Assembly: GCA_905178155.1 (NCBI GenBank)
Contig: CAJINV010000008.1
Coordinates: 2,981,303-3,045,302 of the forward strand
Direction: 5' to 3'
DNA from: Amoebophrya sp. A120
Taxonomy: Eukaryota > Sar > Dinophyceae > Syndiniales > Amoebophryaceae
Length of the DNA stretch: 64,000 nt
The notes beneath the pieces were generated by a model. The model saw only the letters and a list, made by a program, of their open reading frames with translations. It made no database searches and was not told where the DNA came from. A program made the position numbers and the translations under genes. Shown here piece after piece: positions 1-12,883 of this stretch. Position 1 is the first letter of the stretch. The number at the start of each line of letters is the position of its first letter.

Positions 1-1933
1 CAAAGCTACGAGCTGCTCCGTGCCGGTCTGCTCTCCGGTAAGAGCGTTCCTCGTTATCAGTGGAACGGCGATCTCTCGCCCTTGCAGCTGCCCCAGCAGA
101 TGCCGCACGTCTTGGTGGTGCTGCGTCATGGCCCCCAGGAGTCCTGTCGCATCTCCCGCTGGGTTCACACCCTGTGTGGCCGGCGTCACCGCTTGCCCGG
201 TCTGTGCTCCGGCCGGCTGGAGCTGCAGCTGTTGCTGTTGTGCTGCGAGTAGTCTCTGCACGTCTTGGAAACTGAAAGACGTCTGCTGCGTTGGCGCCGG
301 CTGTGCCGGCGGCAGCATCGTATGTGCACCGCCACCTTGCTGCCGGTTGAAGGCACTGCCAAACGCAGGCGCGGAGAAGTTACCTGACTGTGCCCCGAGA
401 CTATCACCCGATCGCGGGAGGCCTCCCTGCTGCCCGACTGGGAATGCGGTCTGGTATCCTGTCGGCCCTCCACCTGCGGCTCCCTGCATCGAGTGTAATA
501 CGAGGTAGTCGTTTACTGTCGGAAGAGGAGTGGCTCCCTGCCCAAGAGCCGGCCCCCCATAGTTTGGCGCGGGAGGTTGGACGCTCTGTGGCAGCACATG
601 GTTTGTTTGCTGTAGTGTATTTTGCTGCGCCCATCCTTGCTGCGGGGGGTTTTGCTGCACGACGTTGTTGGTCCGCTGTTGTGGGCCTGTTGGCCACTGC
701 TGGTACCGGAACTGGCCTTCCGGATTGCCTCCCGTGCCGAACATGCCGCTTTTCTGCAGCCGTTTGTTCACGGCAGGTTCTGGCTGGTTCTGGCGGAACT
801 CTGCGCTGCACTACTCTAAGGAGGTAAAGTCGCCGTTTCCGAGTAGCGATTCGCGTCGTTGTTTGGGTTTTGGAGAAATGAAGTCCTTAACCCGCCGAGC
901 TGTAGCCGCGATTTCTGGGAATCTCGGGTCCCCGTTTTTCCGAAAACGCAGTTTTCGCCCGGCGGGATTGGGACACAAAATTCGCGGCGGGGCGAAACGG
1001 CTCTGCGGGGTGCGCGACAGCTCTACTCTACTCGCCGTCCCCTGCAGGAGTCCCGACGTCCGGTGTCCCCCCGGTGTCCCCCACCCTCTTCAGCCTTCGC
1101 AAGGCGTGGAGCTCCTGAAGTAGCGTCGCGTTGTGGTCCTCCGCCGCTCGTGTCCTCTCTGCGAGGTCCCGAGCGACCTTCTCCTCGATCCTTTCGATGA
1201 GCAGCGTAATGCCCGGGTCGCCGCCGAAAGGGTCGTATACGATGCCCAGGCTGTACTGGCCGTAGGCAACCCGCTCAACCTGCAGAAACGCGCTACTGTC
1301 GTGCTGGGTGGAGCACAAGAGGTCGCGCACTGTCAGCGGCAGTGACTCTGTCGTGGCAAGGGCCTGAACGGGCGCTCTGTTCCTCGTCAGTTCCACGATG
1401 AGGCTGCAGGGGCAGTACTCGTAGACGAAGAGCGCGAAATCCCCTCGGGACGCTGCGAAGTGCTGCTGTGATGTCTCCTTGGACCGGAGCCACCCGCGTC
1501 TCTCCTCTGTTTCCTGCGCTAGGTTGTCGTGGTCGCGTTCAACCTTTATCAACGCGGTATAGTTGCTTGTGAAGGGGATGAGGAGCGGGAGGTGGTGCAG
1601 GCTGGTTAGGTGCTGCTTCGTTTCCTCCGTGTTCTCGCGGTATTCCTTCGCCTCGCGTTCTGTGATCACGCCTGTCCGCAGGAGCTCCTCTATCGCTGTC
1701 GGGCTCCGGCGGCGCGGCATATCATCGCGAGACGCAGCGTCAATATTGGCAAAGGAAAAACGGAGAAAAGCAGAACCCCCGGTGGCTATTTCTGTGTTGC
1801 CTCTTGCCACTCTTCTACTTTTTTGAGGTCTTTTGTTTTTGCGGCTAGCTCTATACTGTCCCTGATGCCGTCTTTTACTTTTTTGGGATCTTTTTGTTTG
1901 GGGGTTCTGCACGAGACTAGAAAGTGTGGACAC
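1..1933 (-). CDS. Gln/Gly/Pro-rich protein with an N-terminal coiled-coil domain, partial at the window edge
   Basis: Two exons are proposed: 1933-1032 and 805-1 (open to the edge). A 226-bp GT-AG intron joins GACGGCGA to CGCAGAGTTCC in frame. The first exon encodes about 300 residues: a basic N-terminus, then a region starting MPRRRSPTAIEELL (ATG at 1720, an alternative start), and an Ala/Arg/Glu helical segment near its end that looks coiled-coil. The second exon gives at least 268 residues rich in Q, P and G, with scattered FG pairs (MFGTGG, PAFGSAF), ending LLGQLQGREIAVPLITRNAL before the edge. FG/Q-rich character is compatible with a nucleoporin-like or RNA-binding protein, but no family domain is recognised. 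The true N-terminus is uncertain, because another frame (about 1986-1786) also looks coding (KDPKKVKDGIRDSIELAAK) and could be an upstream exon. Confidence 0.45.
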
Positions 1934-1985
1934 ACACGACTACGGCTCACCACCTCGATCTTCAAAGACAGTAGCGCGTGCTCCA

Positions 1986-2590
1986 AACCGCTGATCCCGA
2001 GCGTCCTTGTCGGGGCCGCGCGGACTATGACGACCAGCTATGGCTGGAGGACGGCAAGGGTGGATGTGCGTCGGGTGGTCACGCCTCTTTGTTTCGCTGC
2101 TGCCTCCTTCCTCGGAACTGTTGCTGTATTTTACTGTCTTCTGGACAGCTGAGGGAACGGCAAGCGTGCGTCTAGTCTCGTCTTCACCACCGGTTTGGGC
2201 CTTCGGTGGAAATGTGGGGCACGGTGGCGACGCAGGTGCCCGGCAGTTCAGCACGATAGTACTGCAGGATCTAGGGGGTTAAGCTGCGAACTGGCCCTGC
2301 ACGGATTCCGCTCCTCCGGGACGGTTGTTCGTCTTCAGACACGACGGCACGCGGTTCCGGGCTAATAAAAATCCTCTTTGTAAGAGGATAAATCCACTGT
2401 CCGCTCCTGGCTGGAGACGAACAAGGACCGGGCTTGCGTAGTCTTAAATCGCCGAATCCCGACCCCAGGAGCCTTTGTCGGGGGCCCCTGGACTATGACG
2501 GTCGGGTTCGGTTCACTTGCTACGCGGGACGCCGGCTCCTTATTGTCTTTTAGCGTCTTCCGGCCAGTGGGGGGGACGGCAAACGCCGTT
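1986..2590. repeat. Diverged direct duplication (two units) in non-coding DNA
   Basis: Unit 1 (about 1986-2175) and unit 2 (about 2446-2590) share ordered blocks: CTTGTCGGGG...GACTATGACG, then TT(A/T)CTGTCTTCTGGAC or a close variant, then GGGAACGGCAA-like sequence. Spacing and substitutions show an old duplication in the same orientation. Neither unit holds a convincing reading frame. Nothing else is seen between 1934 and 2660. Confidence 0.5.
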
Positions 2591-3227
2591 CGTCGGCAGC
2601 AGCAGGTAGTCTCTGCTTCCAGGGCCCGGCTGGAGGGCTAGAGCAGCGGGTTATCCTCCGGTGGCGCGGTGGTCGTGTCACCGTCGTATCACTTTCCAGA
2701 ACTGGCGACCCTCCCACGCAGCAGATCGCTCGCGACAACTGCAAGAAGCAAAATCACCAGTAACAGCCCCCGGGCTTCCTTCCTTCTTGTGGTTACCCAG
2801 ACTATGTCGGCCTGCTCTGGGTCACTGGTTGTTTCCTTTTGTCGCGCTGCTGGCTGGGTCCCAAGAAGATGGCTGCACTCGGAAGCTGTCCAAAGCCAGT
2901 GGGTGGTGCAGGCTCGGGTGGAAGCTGCAAACCCGATGACTGCAAACCCGATGACAGCAATAAACTGGTGCCGAAGGGACTTCAACACGGAGACGACCAA
3001 GAGAGAACGCGGAGTTGGACAACCATCATGCTTTGTGATGGAGTTTCAAAAAATTCCCGGCTCTCAGTTCTCTCAGAAAAAAGTCCAAACGAGGACTCCC
3101 ACACGCCGTGGGCACGGTGCAATTATTTCAACCGTGTTAAATAAAACAGTAGTGTTCATCTTCAGTGCAAGAAGTATCTATAAAGTTAAACGTATGGTAA
3201 TGGTTCTTTTTACGCTCTTTACTCAAT

Positions 3228-3299
3228 GCTGGTTCTTGCTTTTTACGCTGGTTCTTATTTTTACGCTGGTTCTTCTTCTTGCTCTTACGCTGGTTCTTC
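3228..3299. repeat. Short tandem repeat with a TACGCTGGTTCTT core
   Basis: Four imperfect copies of (TTTT)ACGCTGGTTCTT follow one another. They make the pseudo-coding stretch across 2669-3364 hydrophobic and repetitive, which is why no gene is called there. Confidence 0.7.
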
Positions 3300-3499
3300 C
3301 TCAACATCCTTTTCGAAATATACACACCAAATTGTTCTTGCTCCTTTCGCAACAAACGACGTAGAATTGGCAGCGGAAAATAAAGCTATTGTCGGAAAGA
3401 AAATTAATGAAAAACGACAAAGCTGTCGATTTTAGCTTTAGGTCTTTTCGTGATGGTCTTGTATGTAGTGAGGTCACCGAACGGTTCTAACCAGGGAGT

Positions 3500-4240
3500 T
3501 TTCTTGACATATACCCTGAAAAACGACCGGCAGTTTTCAAGCGGCCGGAAGCGTTTTTTAACAAAAAAAATTTCCAATTATCAAGCGGCCCTGGCTGACC
3601 TGGCACCGAATCGCCAGCGGATTCTATCGGTCGCCGCTTGAAAAAACGACGCAGAGGAGCGAGCAAAAGGAGCGCCATTCTGAGGCGCCCGCCGCCTTGG
3701 TTTCTGGCGGTTTGGGGCGCCCAAAAAGCAGTGCGAAAAAAACGCGCCGAAAATCAGAACAGCGAAACAGCATGGCACGGCTGCGATTTCGGAGCATTTT
3801 GGGCGGCCGCGAAAGCGGCCGCATTTTCGCCGGTTTCAGTGCCTGGGAAGCTCTGCAAAAAGCGCCGGCTAGAAAAATAAAAACGCAAAAAAGCAAAAGC
3901 GTGCCAGACGTGCAAAGCCAATCCGCATGCTATGGGCCCGATTTTTCTTCGCTTTTTGGGCGCCCCCCGTGGCACCCGGATCGGCCCCATAGCATGGAGG
4001 CTGGCTTTCGGAAAGGAATAGTAGAAATCTGCCAAAATTTGTGACGTCTTTCTATCAAGCGGCCGCCTTACCGTGCGGCCTAACGTTACTCACGGCGGTA
4101 TGGCGAGCCCAGAAAAAGCAAAGCCGCGGCCAAGGCGACGGCCGGCAAGAAAACGCCCACGACCTCACTACCTCCGCCCCGGCGGCTATATTTGGTAGTG
4201 CTCCCAAAAATAATGAGCTTGATTTTGAAGTTTTTTGACC
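3500..4240. repeat. GCGGCCGC-rich dispersed-repeat relic, no gene seen
   Basis: The stretch is full of GCGGCC motifs, CAAAAA runs and phrases such as TTTTCAAGCGGCCGGAAG. These resemble, at low identity, the repeat copies at 50.4-51.5 and 57.4-58.2 kb, which also have CCGCTTGAAATTG and GGCCAAAAAGGGCCGCC phrases. Short frames on both strands are Arg/Ala-rich and overlap one another, as expected for GC-rich repeats. The DNA from 4241 to 5212 holds nothing I can name. Confidence 0.35.
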
Positions 4241-5212
4241 ACCAATATTACCAAATGCATCGTGAAAATGATGTTTCAAGAATGAACACACCGACAAACT
4301 GTTGTAAAAAATGTACTTTACTGATACTGTCACGAATTTGAACTTCAATCGGACGCAGAGCTTTCATTTTGATTTTGGCGCAAATAAGTACTCAATTCAA
4401 AGAGAACAAGCAGCAGAAACAAGCCACTTTTTGGCGGACGTGAGCATTCTCTGTGTCTGTCTCATAGTACTTTTTGCAGCGAGAAGCTGAAACCTTTTCG
4501 TCCTCGCACGGGGATTGCGGCGAGTACTTAGAATCGGGCTTTTCGAAAATCGTGATAGATCGAAAGGCGTCAAGTCACGTAGTGCTTTTCCTTTGTTGGA
4601 AAAAGTAAGGGTCTTCGTACTCACACTCTGTCGTGTGTGAAGAAAGTCTTCGGATCGTCTCTAGTGGTCTGTCTGTGGTCTGCCTGTTCTAGTACCTCGG
4701 TCGATCCTGAAAGAGAATTCGTTCAAGGCATGAAGCAGGGCGCTTCTAGTCAAGAATGGTCCTTGCGGCTTCTGGTGTCAGAATGAAATAGATGTGGGCC
4801 GTCCTCGTCAAAAAGGGTACCAGTACCGTACCTTTGGGTCAGGGATGAATCTAAATTTACTCGGGGCGGTTGCAGTAGTATTGGGACATGGATTCAAATC
4901 TTAAGCCTCTATTCTGCTACTCCTCCGTACAGTACAGCTTGACCTTGACGTCCCTGCGTCGAAATGAAGAAAAATATACCAATCATGTGCCATCATGGCG
5001 TTTTGCTTTGTTTGATGTCATCTACTTGCGCTATGTTGCGCTATCTGAGTATGAATTTCGGTGAAAAATATGGGGTTGAGTTTCTTTATTAGAAGGGAAT
5101 AGGCACACGACCCGATGAGAACCACATCAGGGCAACACCTTGGTAACTCGAATTCCAGGCTCAGGTAGAAAAAGCTCAGCGCACCTCTACTCCCCCCCTC
5201 CCCGCCGGCACG

Positions 5213-8200
5213 ATGGCGGGGATGACAACAATGGAGGCCGTGTCCATGGTGGACTTCGAGGAGTTTAAGATGGAGGTTGCGGAACTTCGGCACAAATTTG
5301 AGGACGAACATATCCTTTGGAAATTAATAATGTGCCCCGACATTCCGAACAAAAGGGCCTCCAAGACTTTCCACAGGGAAACTTTTTGTATTGCATGAGG
5401 CGTCGAGGTCGATGAACTCAAATAAATGCCGCACATTTTTATAGTATTTTGTGGCAAAGAAAGTTTGCATCACAGGATTTCATTTTATTCCATTCTGGGG
5501 TACTCGGGGCGCTTTTCAGGTTGCTAAGACAGAAATCGACGGCAGAAAACCTGCGGAAAAAAGAAACCACAATCCGAGAACTGCTCAAGGAGGTGGAGAC
5601 CCAGGGAAAAACGATCAAGCAGCTGAAAAAGGTACTTCTTGGTGCTCCCGTCAGGAGCTTCATTTGGTTGATCTCTCGACTTCTTGGTGCGCGGGTGCTT
5701 GATATCAATCCATTTTTATTATATCTCGCGGGATAGATTTTTGGGAGGCGGTGTCCATTTTGACGCGTGCCTACGATGGTATACCCTTGGATGATCGGAA
5801 AAAGAGCTAATGAGACATCGTACTTACTTACCCCGCAACGCAGCTCTATGTTCAGGAGGAAGCTCGTGTTGTTACTCACTCACATCATCGAAACAAAAAA
5901 AGTTTTTGTACACCAATCCTTGTTCAGGGTGCCGAGGAGTCGAAGCGCTTTTTCCGCGATGCGCTGAGCACGCAGCTCGGCGATTTGAGACAGGAATTAC
6001 TCGCGAGTTTCGAGGCGCAGCTGGACGTGAGCGACCGGATGATGCGATCCCGGGTGGACCAAATCATCAACACCAAGTTCGAAGAGGGCTTCAAGGTGAT
6101 CGAAGACCAGTGCAAAGAGCTCTTCACGGTACATGAACTATGTTTTGTTTTGATCAGAAAAAGTCACTCATGAGTGGGTCGTCTCTAGTGCTTGTCTAAT
6201 ACCGCGCAGCAGAAGCCACCGATTTTTGACGACACTGCATCTCTTTCGTGGTACGGTGTCAGGATTCTTGTTTCGATAGAAAGTCGGCACTACCTTTACC
6301 TAGTATCAGATGACATTGCGTAGTTGGTAGAAGGAATAGAAGTGAACTTTTTGCTAGGACAGCATCTTATATCTCATCACGATTCATCTCTACACCAGCG
6401 TATCAAGGACGAAGTGAACGACCGAGCTTCGAAAAACGAGAAAGCCGCCATCGCATTGGTCGACGGCCGTTCGGCCGAGATGGAGTCTAAGATCAACGGT
6501 AGTATCCAAGATGAAAAAGACTGTGTGTTGAATAAGGAGTGCAAGTTTGTTGTATTGCAGGACACCACGGCGTCCCAGCGCCGTAAAAGTCACACCTGTC
6601 ACGCCGGCAGACAACAACGATCATGGCCTTTCATTTTCTTCAGCTGTTTATTCGTGTCTTCACGTACTATCTCTTGGTTTTGCAAGCTGCTACGTGGGCA
6701 TGAGAGATGTTTTGTGTGGTCATGCAGTGGACCCAATTCGGCATGCATGAGCATGCTATCGATTCAACAACAAACAAGAGACACGACAAATAAGACGGTT
6801 TTTTGCTTGGATACCCAGGTGTAAAGAGCTAATCCAAGTGAAAATGGCCCGGGTAGAGCGCAACTGGTTTTCCATGACCGCGAAATCGTGGCAGTTATGC
6901 ATGGCAACTATAAACATGTCTGGGATGTCGATGATTGGTAGTGGAATTACTTGCGTGCGACGATCGTATGACGAGAAGTGATCTACTGTAATATTCATTG
7001 TATGAATAGGATTTGTGAAGATGGCGTTGGCGCCTCTTTCCGTCGCGCTAGAAAAAGCTACTTTGTCAAGTGACTCACTTATGAATGAGTCTGCAACCAA
7101 CTTACTACGAGCTTCGCAAAAATTGTGATGCTGTGCATCCGTCCAACTACAACGCGAGACTATTCGAAGTAAGAAAAATGCATATGCAAGATGCAGTGTC
7201 AGACATGTTTGCAGTTGATAGAAGTGGTCAGTGAACAATTTTCACGAGCAGATGCTGAATTTGTACAACGTCAAGGAAAATATCGCGACCATTTCCAGTC
7301 CCACCTTCACGCTGGCCACCTGCCCGCGGATGTTTCTGGAGCTCACCGTGGAGAATCTCAGCCGGGGCTCACACACGAACGAATGGGCCGAAGACGCGGG
7401 CGGCGCTGCACCGGGAGGAGCCACGCCCAAGTCAACCCCGATCGCGGGCAATCTGTCCCTAGTGGTTTACTTCGAGAAGCGCGTGGATCATTTGAAGCTG
7501 AAGATCACAGTGGGACCCCCGGAGACAGAAATTTGCCGGGTTCTCTCCCACAAGGACCTGATGCCGATCAGCCAACACTGGCACTATGACGACCCCCGGA
7601 ACCGCGGTTCCCGTCTGCACAGCACCTCGACCGGGCAGATCATGCACCGTATCACACAGAAAAAAACGGGCAGGGTAGATTTGTAACGCGAAAATAAATA
7701 CGCGAAAACAAAAGATCCGCTACTTGTGCGTCTCATACAGCATACTACAGGCTATGACAGCCTTTTTTGTCAATCCATTTTTGCATTTGCGCGGTCTGTT
7801 AATCATCACAAATATGCCCTGCCGGTTTTTTTCATCATGATACACCGCGACTACAAGCCGACGGGCGGATATGCAAAGAAAAAACTAACTGTCTGCTTGG
7901 TGTAAAGTCGTGAGTGATCATCGTGCAGGCTTAGAATCCTTTGTCTTGCTACAAACACAACATTTTTGATGTTCAGGCATCGCGGTTTCCTTTTGGAAGC
8001 ACCCCTAACAGCTTTTCTTTGTGATCATGTCGAACAGGCAGATTTTACGGTTTCTTTTTGTAGGCGTAAGAAACTGCACGAGGCACTTTCATGTAGAACC
8101 AACTACAAAATCTAGATTATGTTGTGATGTAATACTTCGTTGGGAAGTCATATCAAATCGTTACAGTGAAGCTGAAGTACTTTTTTCTTACGATAGCGGC

Positions 8201-11200
8201 GGCTCGCACGGCGCGCGGGCGCGGAAAAAAATGATGAATAGCATGAACGCGCACCTAAATTCTTTGGAAGAAGCGATCGCCTACGCATTCGAGGACGAAG
8301 TTTCGGAGACCAACCCGCGAAGGCAAGACCCGCTCGACATGTGCAAGGATATGAGAGGTGACAACTTCCCCTCCTTTTTATTTTAAAGCCCAGCAGCGGC
8401 ATCAGAAACAAGCTGAACATGGAGCCGGCGCACTAAAACTCGTGCCCGCACTGTAGTCGTGCTTCTATGTAGGCTCTCGGAACCTCAACATGTAATGGAA
8501 AAAATCCGGCCAGCGCCAAGCGGTAGCGCAAGAAGAGTGGTCGATATCATGCATGTGCATCGAAAATGAAGGGGAAGGGGAGCTGTCCTCTAGCATAAAA
8601 GACATGGACGCACCACCTACAGACGACGCTGCAGAACCACTGGTAATGACAAATTCACCTGTGCTGCTCAGCTCGTTTATTTGTGGCTAAGAACCAATCT
8701 TCCGATGGAGCTCGCAATTACTTACTTAATCTCTGCACCATATGGTAGACGCGGTGCGCTTTTGGTTTTTGGTTTTGACAGTAACAGAACAATCAGAAGC
8801 TGATCATCTTGTATGAGTGCCATGCATTCCAGGTTTGTTTTTGCGTGGGAACAGAAAAGCGGTCTAATAGGATACTTACAAGCTACTTTTGAATTGCCTT
8901 CTTTCGTGCGCCGCTGGGATTCGTTTGCTGCTTTGAAATAAGTGATGTAGATGTACTGCAATTTGATGAATTGTGCGCCAAACAAAAACAGTACTCCCCA
9001 ATCGACCACAAGCCTTGCGAGATCCGGCTGACCAATTTCGGCATGATCCAGCGACTGTGGGATCGGCGGCACGACCAGATCCCCATCAAGGTCGAGGTGC
9101 TCGAGTGCGGGTTCAAGCGCCGGTTTTCCAAGCGCGTCAAGGCCCCCGGGCTGAACTACGGCAGGAAGGAGTTGTTTCAGTGCTACGACCAGTTCCTGTC
9201 GCCCAACTACCTCACCTTGCAAGTCTCGAACTGGGTGAACCGGGTGAAGTACAAGCACTTGAAAAAGGCCACCTGGGACACTATCACCTCGTCAGATGGA
9301 ACAATGATCTCAACTGGAACGATTTGCGATGGAGCGTCCAACGGACAATAAAGATGTTGATTTCTGCCCCACTGAAGATGCGCAGCGAGACAGAGATCTT
9401 TTTCTATGGAAAAATATCCGGTAGAAGTCCAACTCCAACTCCAGGCACACCTCGCATGAAATGCGCACGAAATTTGTCATGCAAAGCTGCAGCAAGCTGC
9501 AAGCAGTACTAGCAGATTTTGCTTTTGCCCTTTTCGCAAGACTACAAATTTGGCGGCTTTGATATTGTCCCAGTTGAGATTGTTGCAGCTGCGCAAGCCA
9601 TAGACATCTCCAACGTGCAGGAAATCTGCAAAATGGTCCCCAGCGGTTCTTTATCCTGTGCAAAAGTTGTCTCACAGTCGTACTAATAGTTCCTGCAGTC
9701 TTCGTTCGTGGAGCTTGATGGAGCTACTGTGTTATGCCCTCGTGAATCTGCGTGACGCAAAGAAAAAATTCAATGCAGTTTGTTCCACTATTAGCAATAC
9801 GACACGAGAACATATTTATTGCGCTGCATATTCCTGCATCGAGTCCAACCTGTTTCGCATCGCCGGACTGGACAGCCTCCGTCTAGTGCTGTACCCCAAC
9901 GGTTTCTCGGAGGACCTGCCGTTACAGTCTGCGCTGTTTCTGCGCTCCGTGTCGGAGGAAAACGGTTCCACCATGGTCCGCGCGATCATCACCCTGAACG
10001 CGACGTCAAAGACCTTCCAGGGACCAATCGACAAGAGCCTGGGGCGAAAAAAGTTTTCGTCGCTGCTGAACGTGGATTTCATCTTATCGACGTGAAAAGT
10101 GCAGCGGCCGTCTTGCTTCCTTGGAAGATGGGATATTGAATCTGAATCTGTTTGATGCAAAGTTTACGATCGCAAAGAACCTTTTGTCTTGTTCCAGTTT
10201 ACTAGCCCGCGTACAAAGTTCTTCCCTTAGCTTACAAGCATGGTAAGGCCTGCTGTTGCTGGGGTTGCGTGCAAGAAGAAAATTTGCTATTGTCCTCGTT
10301 AGTAGTACTTACATGACAGAAGCAAAACGGAGAATCTTCATGTTTGTAGAAACAAGTTTCCAAAGGAACGAGGATCAGATTTGTTTGGAAAAAAACTGTC
10401 GGAACTTGATTCAGGGAGAGGGAGCGAACGCGAAGCACAGTTCACTTCGATACTTCCAGATCACTGTCGAAATCGAGGAGTGCGTGGACGAGTCGGTGCA
10501 GCTGCGCACGTTGAAAAAGTACGAAAAACTGGAAGACATCTACCGGTATCGAATGTAAAAATGTCTGGGTCTGGAAGATTGGCAGGTTTGTCATGCACAT
10601 TTTGCATGACTCCTGATGTCTGTGATGCATGCCCTAGCATCACAGATTTTGTGAGGGCTTTCTGATGCCTATACCGCATGACAAATGCTCTTTCCGTGTA
10701 GCAAGACTTGGGCTCTATTTGCTGCTCATGCAACACAGATTTTTTTAGAATCCAAAATCAGCATGACAAGTTGGATTCTTCCAGACCCAGACATTTTTAC
10801 AGTTGATAACCGGATCCCAGACGCCGGCGGCGTCTCCACCTACGCGAACACGGGCACCTTTTTATATGAAATGTAAAAATGTCTGGGTCTGGAAGATGGC
10901 AACCTGTCATGCTCTCTTTGGATTCCAAAAAAATCTGTATTGCGTGACCAGCAACAGGAGTCCAGTTTGTGTTACGCGGAGAGGGCATTTCTCATGCAGA
11001 ATGGGCATCAGAAAGCCCTGTAAAAATCTGTGATGCTAGATATTGCATTACATGCATCATGGATCATACAAAATATGCATCACAAATCCCAGAATCTTCC
11101 AGACCCAGACATTTTTGCATTTGATATTTTATCCCGTCCCACCACTGTCACCACCAGTTCCTCCGGCGGTGCGGATAGCCGACCTGTGACCAGTATGCTG

Positions 11201-11425
11201 TGCAAAAGCTTCATCTTCTTCATGCATTTGCCCGAGGTGAGAGTTGCAAAAATGCGGGCGCATCTATTCAAATCTCATTTTTCCCTCGGGAAAAATTTGA
11301 ATGCAATTATTAACAAAACTGACCTACTTACAGTTCTACTGTGTCTGCGATAGGTGCGACTTTTGCAATGCATAATAACCGGCGCGGGCTTCGATCCGAC
11401 GCAACTGCCGACGACGTTCGAGTGA
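5213..11425 (+). CDS. Coiled-coil protein with possible MATH-like C-terminal half; 12 exons, two introners
   Basis: Reconstructed exons: 5213-5331, 5520-5631, 5928-6128, 6399-6498, 7232-7673, 8197-8356, 8992-9290, about 9699-10091, 10441-10546, 10814-10864, 11132-11236 and 11354-11425, giving about 719 residues. All phases agree. The first four exons are heptad-like (KETTIRELLKEVETQGK, FRDALSTQLGDLRQELL) and should form a long coiled coil. The exon at 9699-10091 has FRIAGLDSLRLVLYPNG followed by LFLRSVSEENG, which resembles the start of a MATH/TRAF-C beta sandwich; this is tentative. The C-terminus reads ITGAGFDPTQLPTTFE. Exons ending at 7673 and 8356 keep frame only if the intron begins GG. 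The introns at 10547 and 10865 are introners. The 9699 boundary is the least secure. Function unknown. Confidence 0.6.
10547..10808 (+). mobile_element. Introner-type intron, 262 bp, TSD ACCGG
   Basis: Left end TATCGAATGTAAAAATG and right end CATTTTTACAGTTGATA are near-perfect inverted repeats, continuing inward as TCTGGGTCTGGAAG / CTTCCAGACCCAGA. The element is flanked by ACCGG (10542-10546 and 10809-10813). Removing it plus one TSD joins ...GAC ATC TAC CGG to ATC CCA GAC GCC in frame. No choice of boundary inside the duplicated 5 bp gives GT-AG; the available pairs include GT...CG and TA...GG. Confidence 0.9.
10865..11126 (+). mobile_element. Introner-type intron, 262 bp, TSD TTTTA
   Basis: It has the same length and termini as the copy at 10547: TATGAAATGTAAAAATG left, CATTTTTGCATTTGATA right. 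TTTTA lies on both sides (10860-10864, 11127-11131). Removal fuses ACC TTT TTA to TCC CGT CCC in frame. Only 56 bp separate it from the previous copy, so the exon between is 51 nt. Confidence 0.9.
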
Positions 11426-12883
11426 TGTTGATTACAGTATTTGTACATATAGTTCGGTCCTCCACGCGTTCGAATCATTCACGTTTTCTCACACATCGGA
11501 TAAAACAGTAGGTACAGCACACTTCGTCGTGCCAGGTATAGAGGATTTCAACACACCTATGATTGCCAGCTAAGAACTTGGAGTTAGAATGGCACGTGTT
11601 ATTATATATTCTATAGATACGCTTTTTAATTAGTCAGATACAACGCTTCATTCTGTTGTTGCTGTCCCTCCTCTTTTTGTACCAAAATTTTTGCCTTTCT
11701 TTTGGCTCCTCAACATGTAAGATAACACACTCATGGCGTAGTCAGTCCCTGACTATTCCGAATAACCGTGTACAGAAAATTATTGGCAGCTTGAATGTAC
11801 TTTGTATTATGTTGCTCCGCGGCCAACGAGAAAATTCTATGGTGCTCGTCACCTGCGACAATTGCAGATGATCGAAGAGCGAGGTCTTCTCAACCGCTCT
11901 CCAGGGGATGGTGGCGTTTTCTTGAAATTGCAGTGGCGCCACTTTTCACGACACTGTTGAACAGCAGTGCTGGTCACAATCGCATTCGGGCAAAGCAGAA
12001 CGGATCCAACTCGCCTTTCTGAAAAGCACACGTATTGATTGTTGTGACTCGTTATCGTTTCTTTTTCGGATCGTTTCTTTCATCTCCCGGCTCACTTTTT
12101 CGTTATTGGAGCGATTGGTACAACAACGTACAAGAGAACGACCGAGCGACGATCTCATGCCTAAGAGAACGATTATCAAGAGCCTGTCCAAAAACGGCAA
12201 CTCGAAGGTTCTCCTGAGGATCAAGGCTTGTGTGCCGCGGTCCAAGAATCATCGTGGACTTCGATCTAGCTCCAGTAAAGACCACTATTATTTGATACGT
12301 AGCAAGTTTGAGCATGGATCTCGTTCTCGAAGTGCATCTCGATAAAAATTAGGAGAAAGATATAAGCCACCGAATCCGAAACCGAATTGTTTCGTGACTG
12401 AAGAACGTGATGATATAGGAATGAGATATCGAAACAGCAGGATGATCAGCAGTTGTTGAGGTTGTGCATACACTCAATCAACAGTCATCCGTTTTTCTGA
12501 CAACACGATGTCCGAAAAGATTCACTTTCGTCTCGCTCGCCATGGAAGATCGATATTTATGGTGGCTCTGGGCCGTGTGTGAACCATTTCAAAAGACTTT
12601 TTTCGTCAAAATGTCTGTGCACTCATTTGAGTTTTGAAATTATGTTTCGTTATTTCCTGATGAAACTCGTTTCGTTATCGAATCGTTCTACACTCAGTAA
12701 GCCCGCAAATGCGTGTTCATCTTCAGCGCTAACTTGAAAAAAAATTTTCTAGACCTGTGAAGCGCAGACGTGCAAGGCTTTTTTTACGTATTTTGTGATT
12801 GTAGAAACGAATCAAACGTAGCGGAAGCTACAACATCTGTGGTATTGCCCACCCGGCGGGCCGAATAAAATTATTCTTTGTTG
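11426..12883. other. Intergenic, no gene seen
   Basis: AT-rich sequence with only short unconserved frames. Nothing resembling a tRNA, snRNA or dinoflagellate spliced-leader core was found by eye. Confidence 0.5.

Noticed and set aside
2669-3364. 231-codon + strand frame
   Set aside because: Its end is the TACGCTGGTTCTT tandem repeat, composition is not gene-like, and no motif is seen.
8973-9512. 179-codon frame overlapping an exon of the coiled-coil gene
   Set aside because: Pro/Arg/Ala-rich antiphase shadow of the GC3-rich true frame (EIRLTNFGMIQRLWDRR).
11690-11720. TTTTGGCTCCTCAACATG, reminiscent of the dinoflagellate spliced-leader core
   Set aside because: It does not match the conserved leader closely, and no 5S or snRNA context is present.
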